From Rhopalosiphum padi (lineage: Eukaryota > Arthropoda > Insecta > Hemiptera > Aphididae), in assembly GCF_020882245.1 (NCBI RefSeq), contig NC_083598.1, forward strand, positions 48,645,858-48,709,857: a stretch of DNA of 64,000 nucleotides. The letters are read 5' to 3'. The notes under the pieces were generated by a model. It was not told the origin of the DNA. It searched no databases and saw only the letters and a program-made list of their open reading frames with translations. Numbering within the stretch: the first letter of the stretch is position 1; each line of letters starts with the position of its first letter. Both the position numbers and the translations under genes were made by a program. Positions 34,613 through 48,390 of the stretch are shown in pieces.

Positions 34613-35125
34613 CATGGTGATTCTTTTATCCTGATCCACTCATTATTTCAAAAAGTATTCATGTTTTTGAAAACATTTTTCTTACATAGTTTTAAGTTGT
34701 TAAAAAACAACGTTTTTATTAAAAAATTATATTTTTAAATTCGAATTTTGGGCGAATAGTTTATGAGTTAAACGCATTTAAAGCATTGCAAAGCGGAGTG
34801 GTGGACAAACATTTTGCGGGGTAACCCCGTACCACATCAATCCGAACATCAAAATTTTAAATACTTATATAACTCATAAACTACTCGCCCTAAATTCGAA
34901 TTTTATGTATCAAAATACTCAGAAAATTATTCTGCTTTGGAATATAAAATTAAAAACTCTATGTTGTCATTCAAAAAAGTAAGAAACTTAAAAAAAGTAT
35001 TTAAAAATATAATTTTTTAATAAAAACGTTTTTTTTAACAACTTAGAACTATGTAAAAAATGTTTTCAAAATCATAAATACTTTTTGAAATAATGAGTGT
35101 TTTATGAGAAAAAAAAATCACCCTG
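34613..35125. mobile_element. MITE with long inverted repeats, 513 bp
   Basis: Starts CATGGTGATTC and ends AATCACCCTG, flanked by TA (34611-34612, 35126-35127). Arms of well over 100 bp are inverted copies (for example CTCATTATTTCAAAAAGTAT near each end), so the single strand could fold into a long hairpin. No coding region. The corresponding site near 16250 is empty. Confidence 0.85.
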
Positions 35126-35127
35126 TA

Positions 35128-35317
35128 TTAATTAATAAACAAAATTTAGTTGGCTTTCTGGAAAGTTTAATACCAGAGTCGTACAACTGTTTATTGCTGA
35201 GTAATCGCGAAAAAATGTTTGTACAACCGTAGCCGTGTCGACGACGCGAATCACGACGGTTTACTAGTCGGTACGGTATAGTGTATTTATTTATTAACCG
35301 TTTCGTTACTCAGCTTT
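35128..35317 (+). promoter_or_regulatory. H1 core promoter captured by element D
   Basis: This block matches 16975-17160 in front of the other H1. TATTTATT begins at 35284 and the initiator CTCAGC has its A at 35312, 28 bp apart. Element D begins at 35318, six bases after that A. Confidence 0.88.
35306..35317 (+). repeat. 5' target-site duplication of element D
   Basis: TTACTCAGCTTT is repeated exactly at 39351-39362, where it continues into the H1 leader. It contains the H1 initiator. Confidence 0.9.
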
Positions 35318-35407
35318 CATCATCATTCATTCGTTACATAACGCTCTTCATTAACTGACGTTACAACACGTGTTATTTGTTACGTAATATCCGCCAAAGG
35401 ATACACT

Positions 35408-36666
35408 ATGGGAGGCCACAGAGGCGGTCGCAGCAAGAAAAAGCGATCTAGTATCTCCCCTGTACCTCAAGAACCTGACAATAAGAAAGTTAGAAATCAA
35501 GTAGATCCAACAATAGTCCTCCCTGCAAATACAGACCCAGTCATCGTAGCCAAGTCTGGAAAATCACCAAGCATAGATCCAACAAACGACCACCTACCAG
35601 AAAGCACTGACATGTCCGACACTGAATCTTCTTACTCAGGTGAGTCACTCAACTCCACATCATCTACTAGCAATCGTTTTTACAAAACTACCGTCCGTTT
35701 CCCACCAATCTATGTCCTAACCCGCCCCAGCTTACCATGGCACACTATCGCAAAGGAATTGTTTAAAATCAACGGACTTGAAAATGTCACTGCCAATATA
35801 ACATCCACTCCATCACAAATCAGAATTAACTGCCCAGACGAAATCTCCTTCCGTACTGTCCAAAACTTCCTTGAAGCAAACCGGGAGTCTGTGGAGTCAT
35901 TTTCTTTTCCAGTAAAAGACGACAGGTCACTGAAAATAGTCATTAAAGGTATCTCTCTTTATATCTCGGACAGTGAACTTTTCGATGAACTTACCATGCT
36001 AGGCTTCACTCCTCAACTTGTTAGAGGTTTCTTAAAGAACGGAAAAAGAATTCCTATACACATGGTTTCCCTAAAAATGACAGAAAATGCAAAAGACATC
36101 TACACGATTGGCGACATTTTTTACGTAAGGGTAAAAATTGAGCCCTACAAAAACTCTGGACCGGCACAATGCTTCAACTGCCAAAACTTTGGTCACTCAT
36201 CGCACAATTGTAATCAAACCGCACGATGCGTGAAATGTGGTAAGGAACACCCCACCAAAGAGTGCACAAAACCCAAAACCGACAAACCATGTTGCTGCAA
36301 CTGCGGCGGTGAACACACCGCTAACTATCGAGGCTGTCACCACTACATTGACCAACACAAACCAAAACCCATGTCAAACCGAATGCGCGGGGGAAAAACC
36401 ACCCATCAAAACTCCTATTCCACTCTCCTACAGCACAACCACCACAAACAACTACAACATCGACAGTATCCCCAACCTCAAATTCAGCCATTGTAAAATC
36501 TCACACTATTCCTTCCATTGAACCTGCAGTCTCAGCTATACAAATACTGGGCATTATCAAAAAACTACTTGCCACCCTCCAAAAATGCCCAGACTTCAAC
36601 GCTAGAGAAGCAATTATTAACACAGTCATGCAAATTCTGAACGTCATTCCCGATAATCATGACTAA
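35408..36666 (+). pseudogene. element D ORF1, gag-like zinc-knuckle protein, frameshifted
   Basis: Starts MGGHRGGRSKKKR, like C. It contains VRFPPIYVL, an RRM-like region and three full knuckles: CFNCQNFGHSSHNC, CVKCGKEHPTKEC and CCNCGGEHTANYRGC. Its frame closes at 36496, but the expected C-terminus (IIKKLLATLQKCPDFNAREA and on) lies in another frame ending at TAA 36664-36666. An indel between about 36370 and 36440 broke it. The true end would overlap the ORF2 start by 8 bases (ATGACTAA). Confidence 0.85.
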
Positions 36667-39253
36667 CCTTAAAATCATGTCCTGGAACTGCAATGGTATT
36701 TCAAACAAGATACAAGAACTTATAACATTCATCAAACTTCACAACATAAACATAATCCTTCTCGGCGAAACCCGCCTTAACCCAAAAACTCCATTTAATA
36801 TCCCAAACTTTCACATTTATCGTTATGACCGTCAACCGCTCCCAAGACAACCGCCGAATGGTGGTACTGCAATACTAGTTCGCCGTAGAATAGTCCACCA
36901 TCACATTAACATCTCAACAGAACTTGACTCAACCTCAATCAATGTGAATCTAGGAAACGAAATCACCCAAATCACTGCAGTATACAAGAGCCCTTGTACC
37001 GCACTCAAACTTACTGAATTAAATGCGATAACCAATCATAGCGGCCCGTTCACAATAGGCGGTGATCTAAACGCAAAACACACGGACTGGCACAGCCTAC
37101 TTAGCAACAAGTCTGGCAAAACGATTGTACATCACGCGGAATCGACAAACCGCTACTTTATCGCAGCCTCCGATTCACCCACTCACTATCCTTACGTCCC
37201 AAACCATCGTCCTGACGTCCTCGATATCTTTCTACTTAGCACGTCAAACACGAACTACACTCTTACCAACCACTGTGACCTCTCCTCGGGCCACAACCCG
37301 CAACTTCTAAGCCTATCTTCCAAACTCACGAACTGTAGACCACCCAATGCAAGGAATAGGATAAATTGGAGGAAGTTCCAAATTGAACTAACTCCCCACA
37401 TTAAAAATAACCACATATCTTCAATATCGGACATAAATGAAAGCATTGATAAACTAACTAAAGCCATCCAATCGGAATGCCGAAACTGCTCATACTCAGT
37501 GAACCAATCAGAGCCCCCGAAACCGCTACCGGACGATATTCTACTTGAGATTGATACTAAACGACTACTACGGAAAAACTGGCAACGTACGCGCGACCCA
37601 AAGATAAAATCACTCTACAATAAACAGGTGGCATACGTAAAAGACATCCTCTCACGCCACAGATCATCAGAATGGTATACTTTCACATCCACACTAAATT
37701 TCAAAAACAAATCTATTTACAAACTAAACCGCCGCCTTCTTCATAAACCTTCACTGTGTCAACCATTAAAATCGCCGGAGGGTTCAAAAATTTATGATCC
37801 AAAACTGAAGGCCGAGCTATTTGCAGATGCAATGTCAGAGCAATTCCAAAACAACCCTGGCCCTCCACTACCCGAAGTTGAAAACGCTAATAAACAACTT
37901 CGTAACGTAAAATCACCCTCTGCAACAACCTATGTTTCACCAAATGAGGTATGGAGTATAGTGAAACGCCTCCCCTCCGCGAAAGCGCCAGGTGAAGATG
38001 GCATAACAAACAAGGCCCTAAAGCACCTTCCAAAAATAGCAATCGTTCTCCTAGCTAACATATTCACTTCCTGCTTCAGATTTTCTTATTTCCCCGACCA
38101 GTGGAAAAAAGCCCATGTTGTAATGATCCCTAAACCAATGAAAAACCACCTCCTACCCGACAACCATAGACCCATCTCACTGCTGAATACTATGTCCAAA
38201 GTCTTTGAGAGAATAATTCTATCAAGTCTTAAAAACCACATCAAAATTAGGAACGAGCAACATGCCTTCCGTACGGGTCATTCAACAACCACACAGTTAA
38301 TAACACTAATCGACGATTTAACATTTAGATCCCAAGAGGGGGAAAAATCAGCGGCTGTCTTCCTGGACGTGGCGAAAGCTTTCGACCGTGTGTGGCACCA
38401 AGGACTGATCTTCAAACTGACGACAGCTAACGTTCCCCTCCCCTTAATCAAACTAATAAACTCATTCCTCAAAAATAGATCCTTCCAAATAAAAATCGAC
38501 GACCACCAATCAACCCCACGGTCAATCAACGCAGGCGTCCCACAGGGTTCATCGTTATCACCGCTGCTCTATCTTGCATACACTAACGACTTTCCAACCT
38601 TAAGGCCATCAACAGTGTCACTTTTTGCCGACGACACCCTCCTGTACGCTAGCAACCGCAACTACAAATATGCAGTCCTAGCGTTACAGCGACAATTAAA
38701 CTTAACGACAGAGTGGTTCACAAAGTGGAGAATTCAAATAAATATCTCTAAGACAGTAGCAGTGATCTTCGGATCTAACTCCACAAATCGGAAAATGAAA
38801 CTTAAAATAGGAAACCAAAAATTGGAATGGAACCACCACGCCAAATACCTCGGCATAACCTTAAACTACAACCTAGGCTTCAACAAGCACATCAAAAACA
38901 TCTTACAAAAAGCGCGTGGTGCCCGGACAGCATTATATCCAACACTAAATCACAACAGTGCTCTACCCCTACATACAAGACTGGCGATCTACAAAATTTA
39001 TCTAAGACCTATTGTGTTATATGCCGCAACAATTTGGAGGCATCTCATTGGCCACTACATGTGGACCAAGATCGAGGCCTTCCAAAACAAAACTCTACGT
39101 ATCAAAACCGGCGCCCACTATTCAGTGTCAAACTTAAACCTTCTTAACTCCACAAATATTCCACCACTTAAAGAAGAGGCACTCCGCATTGCAAAAACAC
39201 TCCAACACAGTTTATCCACCAGCAAATTTCCACACCTATCACGCCTAGCCTAA
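36659..39253 (+). CDS. element D ORF2: endonuclease-reverse transcriptase with altered endonuclease site
   Basis: An 864-residue open frame. Endonuclease region: SWNCNGI, LGETRL, GGDLNAKH. The usual SSDH reads SSGH (residues 209-212), so the Asp beside the catalytic His is Gly through one GAC-to-GGC change. Reverse transcriptase: KPMKNHLLPDNHRPISLLN, FLDVAKAFDRVWHQGL, GVPQGSSLSPLLYLAYTND and FADDT at 656-660, all intact. No RNase H. The reading frame is whole, but the nicking activity is doubtful; the change probably arose after this copy inserted. Confidence 0.93.
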   Translation: MTNLKIMSWNCNGISNKIQELITFIKLHNINIILLGETRLNPKTPFNIPNFHIYRYDRQPLPRQPPNGGTAILVRRRIVHHHINISTELDSTSINVNLGNEITQITAVYKSPCTALKLTELNAITNHSGPFTIGGDLNAKHTDWHSLLSNKSGKTIVHHAESTNRYFIAASDSPTHYPYVPNHRPDVLDIFLLSTSNTNYTLTNHCDLSSGHNPQLLSLSSKLTNCRPPNARNRINWRKFQIELTPHIKNNHISSISDINESIDKLTKAIQSECRNCSYSVNQSEPPKPLPDDILLEIDTKRLLRKNWQRTRDPKIKSLYNKQVAYVKDILSRHRSSEWYTFTSTLNFKNKSIYKLNRRLLHKPSLCQPLKSPEGSKIYDPKLKAELFADAMSEQFQNNPGPPLPEVENANKQLRNVKSPSATTYVSPNEVWSIVKRLPSAKAPGEDGITNKALKHLPKIAIVLLANIFTSCFRFSYFPDQWKKAHVVMIPKPMKNHLLPDNHRPISLLNTMSKVFERIILSSLKNHIKIRNEQHAFRTGHSTTTQLITLIDDLTFRSQEGEKSAAVFLDVAKAFDRVWHQGLIFKLTTANVPLPLIKLINSFLKNRSFQIKIDDHQSTPRSINAGVPQGSSLSPLLYLAYTNDFPTLRPSTVSLFADDTLLYASNRNYKYAVLALQRQLNLTTEWFTKWRIQINISKTVAVIFGSNSTNRKMKLKIGNQKLEWNHHAKYLGITLNYNLGFNKHIKNILQKARGARTALYPTLNHNSALPLHTRLAIYKIYLRPIVLYAATIWRHLIGHYMWTKIEAFQNKTLRIKTGAHYSVSNLNLLNSTNIPPLKEEALRIAKTLQHSLSTSKFPHLSRLA

Positions 39254-39350
39254 CCGACAAATAATATCATCAAACACCTCATACAGAGTGAAAAGGCTCA
39301 GCCTGGTGTTCTAAATAGGCCACAGGCCGCCCAACCAAAGCAAATTGCAA

Positions 39351-39362
39351 TTACTCAGCTTT
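39351..39362 (+). repeat. 3' target-site duplication of element D
   Basis: TTACTCAGCTTT, second copy, followed by the H1 leader (ACATTCAACG). No TATA box lies about 30 bp upstream. Confidence 0.9.
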
Positions 39363-39415
39363 ACATTCAACGTTAAATTTCGAGTAAGTGTTACTCATTT
39401 GACATCAACTCTACC

Positions 39416-40045
39416 ATGACAGAAACCGTCGTTCTCTCCGCACCGGCACCAGTGGCTGCTTCGCCAGCTGCGAAGAAGTCTCCGGCCAAGAAGAAGGCCA
39501 GTGCTGCTGCTGCCAAAGTAAAGAAGCAGTCCGCTGCGTCTCATCCGACCACTTCCGTAATGGTCACGTCTGCAATCAAAGAACTCAAAGAGAAGAAAGG
39601 TTCCTCTTTGCCGGCTATCAAGAAGTACTTGGCTGCCAACTACAAAGTCGATCCCGCCAAACTGGCGCCGTTCATCAGGAAGTTTTTGAAAGCCGCCGTC
39701 GCCAACGGTACTGTGGTTCAGACCAAGGGCACCGGCGCTTCTGGACATTTCAAACTGCCAGTTGCCGAGGTTAAACCAAAAAAAGTAGCTGCGGCCAAGA
39801 AGAAGCCGGTCGTTAAAAAAGCCAAAGCCCCCGGTGCCATAAAGAGGAAATCGACATCTGCGAAGAAAGTGAAGCCAGCGTCCGGCGAACCAGCGGCTAA
39901 AAAAACCAAGAAGGCCGTTGCCGCGAAACCTAAAGTTGCTAAACCGAAGAAGTCGCCGGCTAAGGCGAAAAAACCTGCTATCGCTGTAAAACCCAAAGCG
40001 AAGAAGACTCCAACCAAGAAAACAGCGGCTCCCAAGAAGAAGTAA
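39416..40045 (+). CDS. H1: histone H1
   Basis: 209 residues. The short N-terminal tail is Ala/Pro/Lys-rich. The winged-helix globular domain (about 40-115) carries TSVMVTSAIKELKEKKGSSL, KKYLAANYKVD and GTGASGHFKLP. The long C-terminal tail has repeated KKSPAK/AAKPK units. It binds linker DNA. The reading frame is intact and the stem-loop is at 40082-40097. Its promoter is separated by element D (4 kb), so normal transcription is doubtful. It is the only open H1 in the window. Confidence 0.97.
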   Translation: MTETVVLSAPAPVAASPAAKKSPAKKKASAAAAKVKKQSAASHPTTSVMVTSAIKELKEKKGSSLPAIKKYLAANYKVDPAKLAPFIRKFLKAAVANGTVVQTKGTGASGHFKLPVAEVKPKKVAAAKKKPVVKKAKAPGAIKRKSTSAKKVKPASGEPAAKKTKKAVAAKPKVAKPKKSPAKAKKPAIAVKPKAKKTPTKKTAAPKKK

Positions 40046-40081
40046 ACTGTGAACGATCACTTCTCACACTACCCTTAAAAC

Positions 40082-40097
40082 GGTCCTTTTCAGGACC
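40082..40097 (+). terminator. histone 3' stem-loop (H1), paired variant
   Basis: GGTCCTTTTCAGGACC, same compensated form as the first H1. Confidence 0.95.
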
Positions 40098-42514
40098 ACA
40101 AATTTCTGATACGTCTAAATTTACTTTTCTAGTTAATTAATTTAGTACCCACTTTTGTTGATTAGGAGTTTTTCGATTTTCTTTTATCCTATATTATTCC
40201 TATTGGATCAGATTCCTCCCCGCTTTGAGTACTCCAATATTATTATTTATTATACTATGCTCTTCAGATCTACACTCGTCAATCTGTTTATAATAATAAT
40301 TTTACGTATTGATAATTACTTACCATATTTTGTACCAACAGTAGTCGCCGCACAATATGACATCGTTTACTGATTATATTTTAATACTAACAATAATATA
40401 GTATATTAATTAATACTTTAATAATGATTCATTTTATTTTATATACAAATTACAAGGTCTTACTAGTGCTCGGAACTTGTTGCGTTTGCATGTTTATTTT
40501 ACTTTTTTACCAGCAGATTTATTATGCTTAGTGCTTTATAAATCCATTTCAAGAAACCAAAAACAAATACCAAAAGTTTATATCGCATAATTAGCGATTT
40601 TTAAATTTTCGAGCATTTTTCTCGATTTTCATGGAAAAGTTTGAAAAATCATACAAATAAAAATATTACACAACCGATGTAATGAAAATCCATACGAACT
40701 TAGTTGGAGCTTTTACTTATACATTATGTTTTTAAGCATCACCGACAATATTAATAAATATAAACCGAGAAGCATTAAAATTATGTTATAAACATCACTA
40801 ATGTTTTCCGTAGTTGGAGACCTGAAAAATGTTTTTTTTATCATCTAAAACGAAAGTATTCGTATACGAACAAAGTTGAAGATGCCACAAGACCTTAAAT
40901 TACCGTGGATTCAATTGAAATGATTATAAAATATATTATAATAAGAAATATATTATAGATTATGATTAAATTGACTTAAGTACCTGCGTTTTTAGGTACG
41001 ATTCCCAAGAAAAAAATATTCACAATTTACATACAACATTATATTGTAACAATAATAATAGATAAACGTTAAACAATAATTGATAAAATATATGTTTTTA
41101 ATTATAATATTCTTTTATTTTAATTAGTGAAAATGAAATTTGATTTTAAACTGAAAATAGATAGGTACAAGTTCGGCCAGCTAAAATATTTTAATATCAA
41201 CCCAGAGTTATTAACAAATATTGGTACTCAGGTACCTATTGTAATATTATTTTATATTAATATATTATTATTAGGCAATTAAATATTTTTAATGCAATTT
41301 TACATTAAGTAATACATTTATTGTACTTCATGCATGCATATAGTTATAGTTGTATAATAATAGAAAACGTACTATATACATTATTTTGAAAGGCGAAACA
41401 TTAAATCCAGCAAAACTAGAGATCAGCTCGAAACTTGTTGCATTTGCATGTTTTTAATCTTATTTTAAAAATTGAATAAAGCGAATTTTTTAAAAATATT
41501 TTCAAGACAAAAAATACCTTTTATTCATTTTTAAAATATATGTCGATCATAAAACAAAGTTTAAAAATATTCATTGTTTTCTGAACAATGTTTCTAAATT
41601 AATTTTAAAATTACTTTTCACTACATTATGGGTTATTAATATTAATATAATTCATTAAATTGAAATTTTTCAGTATGCCGTATGTTTACGGTATAAAAAT
41701 ATATTAGACCAACGAATAATTATTGTTCGTCACGCCTAGCAAAATTTTGTCTCTATGAGTATACTTTAATATTTTTTTTATTATTCTGTTGTGATTATTA
41801 TAATCACTATCACACTATCAGTCCATTGAGTAACATTTTATTGTAGACAAATAACATTATTTCAATAAATTAATTTTGTTTAAACTCAATATTATTAAAA
41901 TATTATTGTTATTGCATTACTATGATAAATTTACATAATTGCTTTTCAACCGTGTTACTCACGATAAGATTTTAAAATGAATACTATTTTGACTAAAAAT
42001 GTCTATTAATATTGTTTCCTGTTTTTGTATAATTGTTAATGTGATGACTGATAACTGTATGAAATCGTTAACACTATAAACATCAAATGATTTTAGACAT
42101 TTTTGTATTTATAATTTTTTAGCAACGACGCAAACAACATATCGATATATAAACTAGAAAAATAATTACGAGTTTATTTTATAGTAAAAAAAATTATTAA
42201 AATGTTGTAGGTAATTTCCATGCTTTCATCAGTTTCATGGATATTATAAATTAAAAATTGCATTCTTCAGACACTTTGGTACTTTTAAATTATCAATGCG
42301 TGGTATTTTAAAAACGTATTTTTATAAACATTTTATTATATTATTAAAAAAAATATTTTATGTAAGAATCTAGGATTAGACATTTTTTTAAATGTTTATA
42401 AATAAACAAAAAAACACCAATAATATTCATAAATAATACAATGATATTTGAAAAAATTGCAAGTATAAGAAAGTTACATTTATACACAATGTATTTCGAT
42501 ATAATGAATATAGT
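40098..42514. other. H1-H4 spacer with a degenerate repeat pair
   Basis: AT-rich, no gene. About 40465-40600 resembles about 41415-41550 (shared phrases GAAACTTGTTGCATTTGCAT / GGAACTTGTTGCGTTTGCAT), so part of the spacer was duplicated about 950 bp apart. Confidence 0.55.
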
Positions 42515-42530
42515 GGCCCTGAGAAGGGCC
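42515..42530 (-). terminator. histone 3' stem-loop (H4), TCTC loop
   Basis: Minus strand GGCCCTTCTCAGGGCC: normal stem, loop TCTC instead of TTTC. Confidence 0.9.
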
Positions 42531-42560
42531 TTTTTAAAAAAGGTTAAGTAAATTGAGTGA

Positions 42561-43568
<1,008 letters not shown>

Positions 43569-43602
43569 ACTTAAATTTTTAACAAATAGTCCTTCTTAAA
43601 AC

Positions 43603-43618
43603 GGCTCTTTTCAGGGCC
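43603..43618 (+). terminator. histone 3' stem-loop (H3), one wobble pair
   Basis: GGCTCTTTTCAGGGCC: the T at stem position 4 pairs with G. Confidence 0.92.
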
Positions 43619-46121
43619 ATCACTTTTTTCAACATCAAATTCTTCGCAAATACATTGTTATTAATTTATAAGTATTATTAAAAAGGTTATACTAATAAAA
43701 AGAATAAATTATTATACTTAATAATGTTATTTCTTTTTTAATTTAATTTTTTACATTTACAAACCAATGTTCCGTTATATTTAAAATTAACCAATAATTT
43801 AAAAAATAAATTCAGTTTAAATTTTTAATAATTTAATTTTAACTCACTTTTAATAAACTTAAACCAATTCACTCAAAAGAATATAAAATTGCTGATTAAC
43901 TTTTAATATAATTATTTTTATAATATTTCTATAATATATTTAGTAAGTAAAGTACTTATATTGGTGATGGTAATTACTAAATTATTTTACCAGAAAATAA
44001 AGATTAAAATTGTCAGTAATTTTCTTTTAGTTATTTGATCATTTGAATGTTTTTGATCAATCGAACGTTTTATAAATAATCAAGATAATTTGGTTATTTC
44101 CATTACTAAAAAAAGGTATTATATTAATTTATAAGTACTGCAAAATAAGTAATTTAGAATAATGTGAATTTATAATATACAAGACCGTTTTATACAAAAT
44201 TGATTTAGTGTTGAAACAGTACACGTTTTTTTTAATGCACATTGCCCAACAGAATAATGTTCACAGTGTTTCAGTACCTAATATCTTGTTTTATTGAGAT
44301 TAAAATGATTAATCGGTGAATAAAATAGTATTATAGATGGTGTCAAACACGTAGATACTATTGCCAAAAGACTAATTTTTCAAGAGAAACATTTTTCTGA
44401 ACTCTTTTTTTTTTTAATTTAATCAAAGTATTGGCCATAATCAGTGACAATATAATTTATTGCAAAATAATAATCATTGATTATAAATATTAAATACTTA
44501 TAGTATTAGTATTGTCATTGATTGTACAGTATTGAGTATATAATATTCATGTTTCATAGAAAATCAATGGTATTATTTATGAAGACTTGGTCAATCCGTA
44601 CTTTTGATAACCGCAGCGCTTTCTACTGTTGTCGTTTTAAATTAATCTTTAAGTGAGTATTATAGAACCATTGCTCAAATTATCATCGTTAGAGAGCGTT
44701 GCCGTATATGATTTTTGTAATTTATTTATTTAAAGATTATACTACAACTAAAACTTAATAACAATACTAGATCCCTGTAGAGCTTGGATCGCCTTGCTTT
44801 AAATACTCGTTTTAACATAGTACACTTAAAGACGTCAAAATATGCGCTATTAATAGCACTAATAATTGAGAAATATGCAAATTAAAATGTAAAAAAACAT
44901 TTCATTTTTATATTCTTGAAGAATATTTATTTTTATTATAAATTATTTAGGTATGTATCGTAGCATAATGGTTATAATAGTAATAGTGTAATTAAAGAGA
45001 TACAAGGGACTCTGATATACCGGCTGTTCCTTTACCAAAAATTAATTAATTTCGACATAGGTAGTAGCATTTCCGAAATAATTACAATATTATGCCCATA
45101 ATATTGTTCGATGAGCAAACATAAACACACACTCAACTAAATAATTTTGATTCCATTCTTATATTGTGATAAACTATTACTAAAATTACCACTAAGAACC
45201 GTAAATAACATTATGTAAAAGTTATTAAGCCATAATTTCGTAAATTACTTCAGGGTGAAACAAATTTATATCTATTATAAATAATGTTTTAAGACGTCAT
45301 TCTTTAAAAAAAAAAAAAAAACATGCATTATCTATACTTGAGAGTTCTAGGACATCACAATAGTATTCATTATAATTTTAAAAGTGTTAATGAAATTATA
45401 ATTATCTACCCCTATCTTGGTCTCATTGAGTATCACCAGGTAACTCAATACGCTCGCTCTATTGTCAAACACTAGATAGGTATCTACTAATAAGTAATAT
45501 TTATATTTTGTATATTGTATTAGCTGAATTAAAATTTTAAAAATTGTTATTGTTAACCACCGGTAATTAAAGAATGGATAGCAATGAAAATTATTACTAA
45601 ATTATTATTATATATTGTTTTATTAACATAACATTATACATTATAATTAATATTATACATTTTTATTGTCATAGTATAAAATATAATAAATGTACAAATC
45701 AGTCAATAATTTTTAAACTATTTTTACGAATAATAGTAATAGTTTAGTAATAATATAATATATAATAAATAATAAAATTCCTATTTTTCGTTTATCATAC
45801 GTTTCTTCAAACATAAAAAAAAAACCATTATCTTTCGAATATATTATACAGTTCTATACATATTTAATTGGGGAATAAAGGCGTTAACTTATTATAATTA
45901 GTTAGTGTTTACAATTTAGTAGTATACAGTAGGTAGTTATTATAGAACCTACTGATACATATGACTTAAAATAAGAACAGCATATATAATTTGTATATTA
46001 TACAACTGGATGTTAAGATTAAGAAATAATCAAATTTAAAAATTGCCATTCGTTATTTAGATAATAAATTAAAACAATTTGTATTAGATACCAATACACT
46101 GCTATTTATATATGATTTAGT
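43619..46121. other. AT-rich spacer between the duplicated H4-H3 pairs
   Basis: About 2.5 kb with no gene, repeat or transposon end recognised. Confidence 0.55.
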
Positions 46122-46137
46122 GGCCCTGAGAAGGACC
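46122..46137 (-). terminator. histone 3' stem-loop (H4), variant
   Basis: Minus strand GGTCCTTCTCAGGGCC: one G-U pair and TCTC loop. It lies 84 bp after the stop, further than in the other copies. Confidence 0.85.
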
Positions 46138-46221
46138 ATTTTAATGAAAAAAATTTAAAATTTAATGTAATTTCAAAAATAGAAGAAGTTGGACTAATAA
46201 ATTACTAATTAATTGTTGAAC

Positions 46222-47229
<1,008 letters not shown>

Positions 47230-47263
47230 ACTTAAATTTTTAACAAATAGTCCTTCTTAAAAC

Positions 47264-47279
47264 GGCCCTTTTCAGGGCC
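47264..47279 (+). terminator. histone 3' stem-loop (H3)
   Basis: GGCCCTTTTCAGGGCC followed by ACCA. Confidence 0.95.
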
Positions 47280-48320
47280 ACCAATTTATTATTATATTAT
47301 TAAATGGTCGACATAAAATAGTAAATTATGTTAAATCAATAGTATTAGGTAGTATAATGTATACTTAAAATTGTTTCGATTAACGCTATATAATGGTTAA
47401 ATTATTACTAGGTTAAAAAATTATTTCAATGTACAATAAATGCTGGATAAATTGGTGTGATACAAAATGGTGGACTGCTATGGATCACCTATAGTATGGA
47501 CCTCAATGTATCATAAATGATTTTTGACATAGTGATGCTGTACGATAACTAAACATTGAATACAAATTTAATAAATCTAAATTACAGTAACCCACACCAC
47601 ACCTATACTGTATAGCAAAGCGGTACCCACTTGCCAACTTTTTTATAGTAATTTATTTAATATATAATACATTTATTTTTAATAAAATATTTCGCATCGA
47701 GACTTTCAGAACTTAACGACAACTAGCAATGACAAAAACTTAAAAAATGTAATTTCTAATTTATATTTTTTACGTGGTCGTTATTTTTGTTAATTAACGT
47801 CAATTCTATTATACACTTAGTATTATTTACATTATACATTGTATGCCGTGGTTATAATCACCATAATATGATTATAGATATAATACAGTTTTATTAATTC
47901 AAAATATTGCAATTTTGTTTTTCATTTAATTACATGCTTTTCCAATTATTAAGATAATAAGATGTCTTTTATGTTTTGATAAGTAAACAAGTATACATAC
48001 CGGAAGACATGCGACCAATTCAGAGATGTTGCGTAGTTAATAATTTTTTTGTACACATAATTGTGTAATTACACAAGGACAAATTAATAATTTTGTATAT
48101 CATTTTATCAAATTTACTATTAATATTTTCAATATAATTATAAGGAACCATATAATTAATTTGTACATAGCTACCTAAGCTGTGTTGATAATGTAAATTA
48201 TTTTTCGGTACCTAATTATAATTACAACTAGTTAATTATAATACTAAATAACTGAGTATTATTTTACTCTATTAAATAGTTACGAAAAAGACAACAGTAA
48301 ATAATATTATAGTAATTAGT
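47280..48320. other. AT-rich spacer
   Basis: About 1 kb, nothing recognised. Confidence 0.55.
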
Positions 48321-48336
48321 GGCCCTCAAAAGAGCC
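48321..48336 (-). terminator. histone 3' stem-loop (H2B), unusual loop
   Basis: Minus strand GGCTCTTTTGAGGGCC: stem with one wobble pair and loop TTTG instead of TTTC, 54 bp after the stop. It may be processed poorly. Confidence 0.8.
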
Positions 48337-48390
48337 TTTTTAAGATTGAACCTATCGCAGTAGGTGTCAGGATATTATAAATAACGTATT

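Larger units (their letters stand above)
35318..39350 (+). mobile_element. non-LTR retrotransposon D inserted at the H1 transcription start
   Basis: A 4033-bp element between 12-bp duplications (35306-35317, 39351-39362), sense with H1. It begins CATCATCATTCATTCG, with initiator-like TCATT. It has a leader of about 90 bp, ORF1, ORF2, and a short 3' UTR with two small hairpins (AGGC-TCA-GCCT, GGCC-ACA-GGCC) and an irregular CAAAGCAAATTGCAA tail. It is G+C-richer than A and is a third, diverged lineage. ORF1 is frameshifted and an endonuclease active-site neighbour is changed, so it is probably dead. Confidence 0.92.

Noticed and set aside
34272..34738. Frames near 34.3-34.7 kb
   Set aside because: They lie in H1 upstream spacer and a MITE arm; composition is non-coding.
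39395..40060. Long minus-strand frames over H1, H2A and H3 genes
   Set aside because: They are antisense shadows caused by the codon bias of histone genes.
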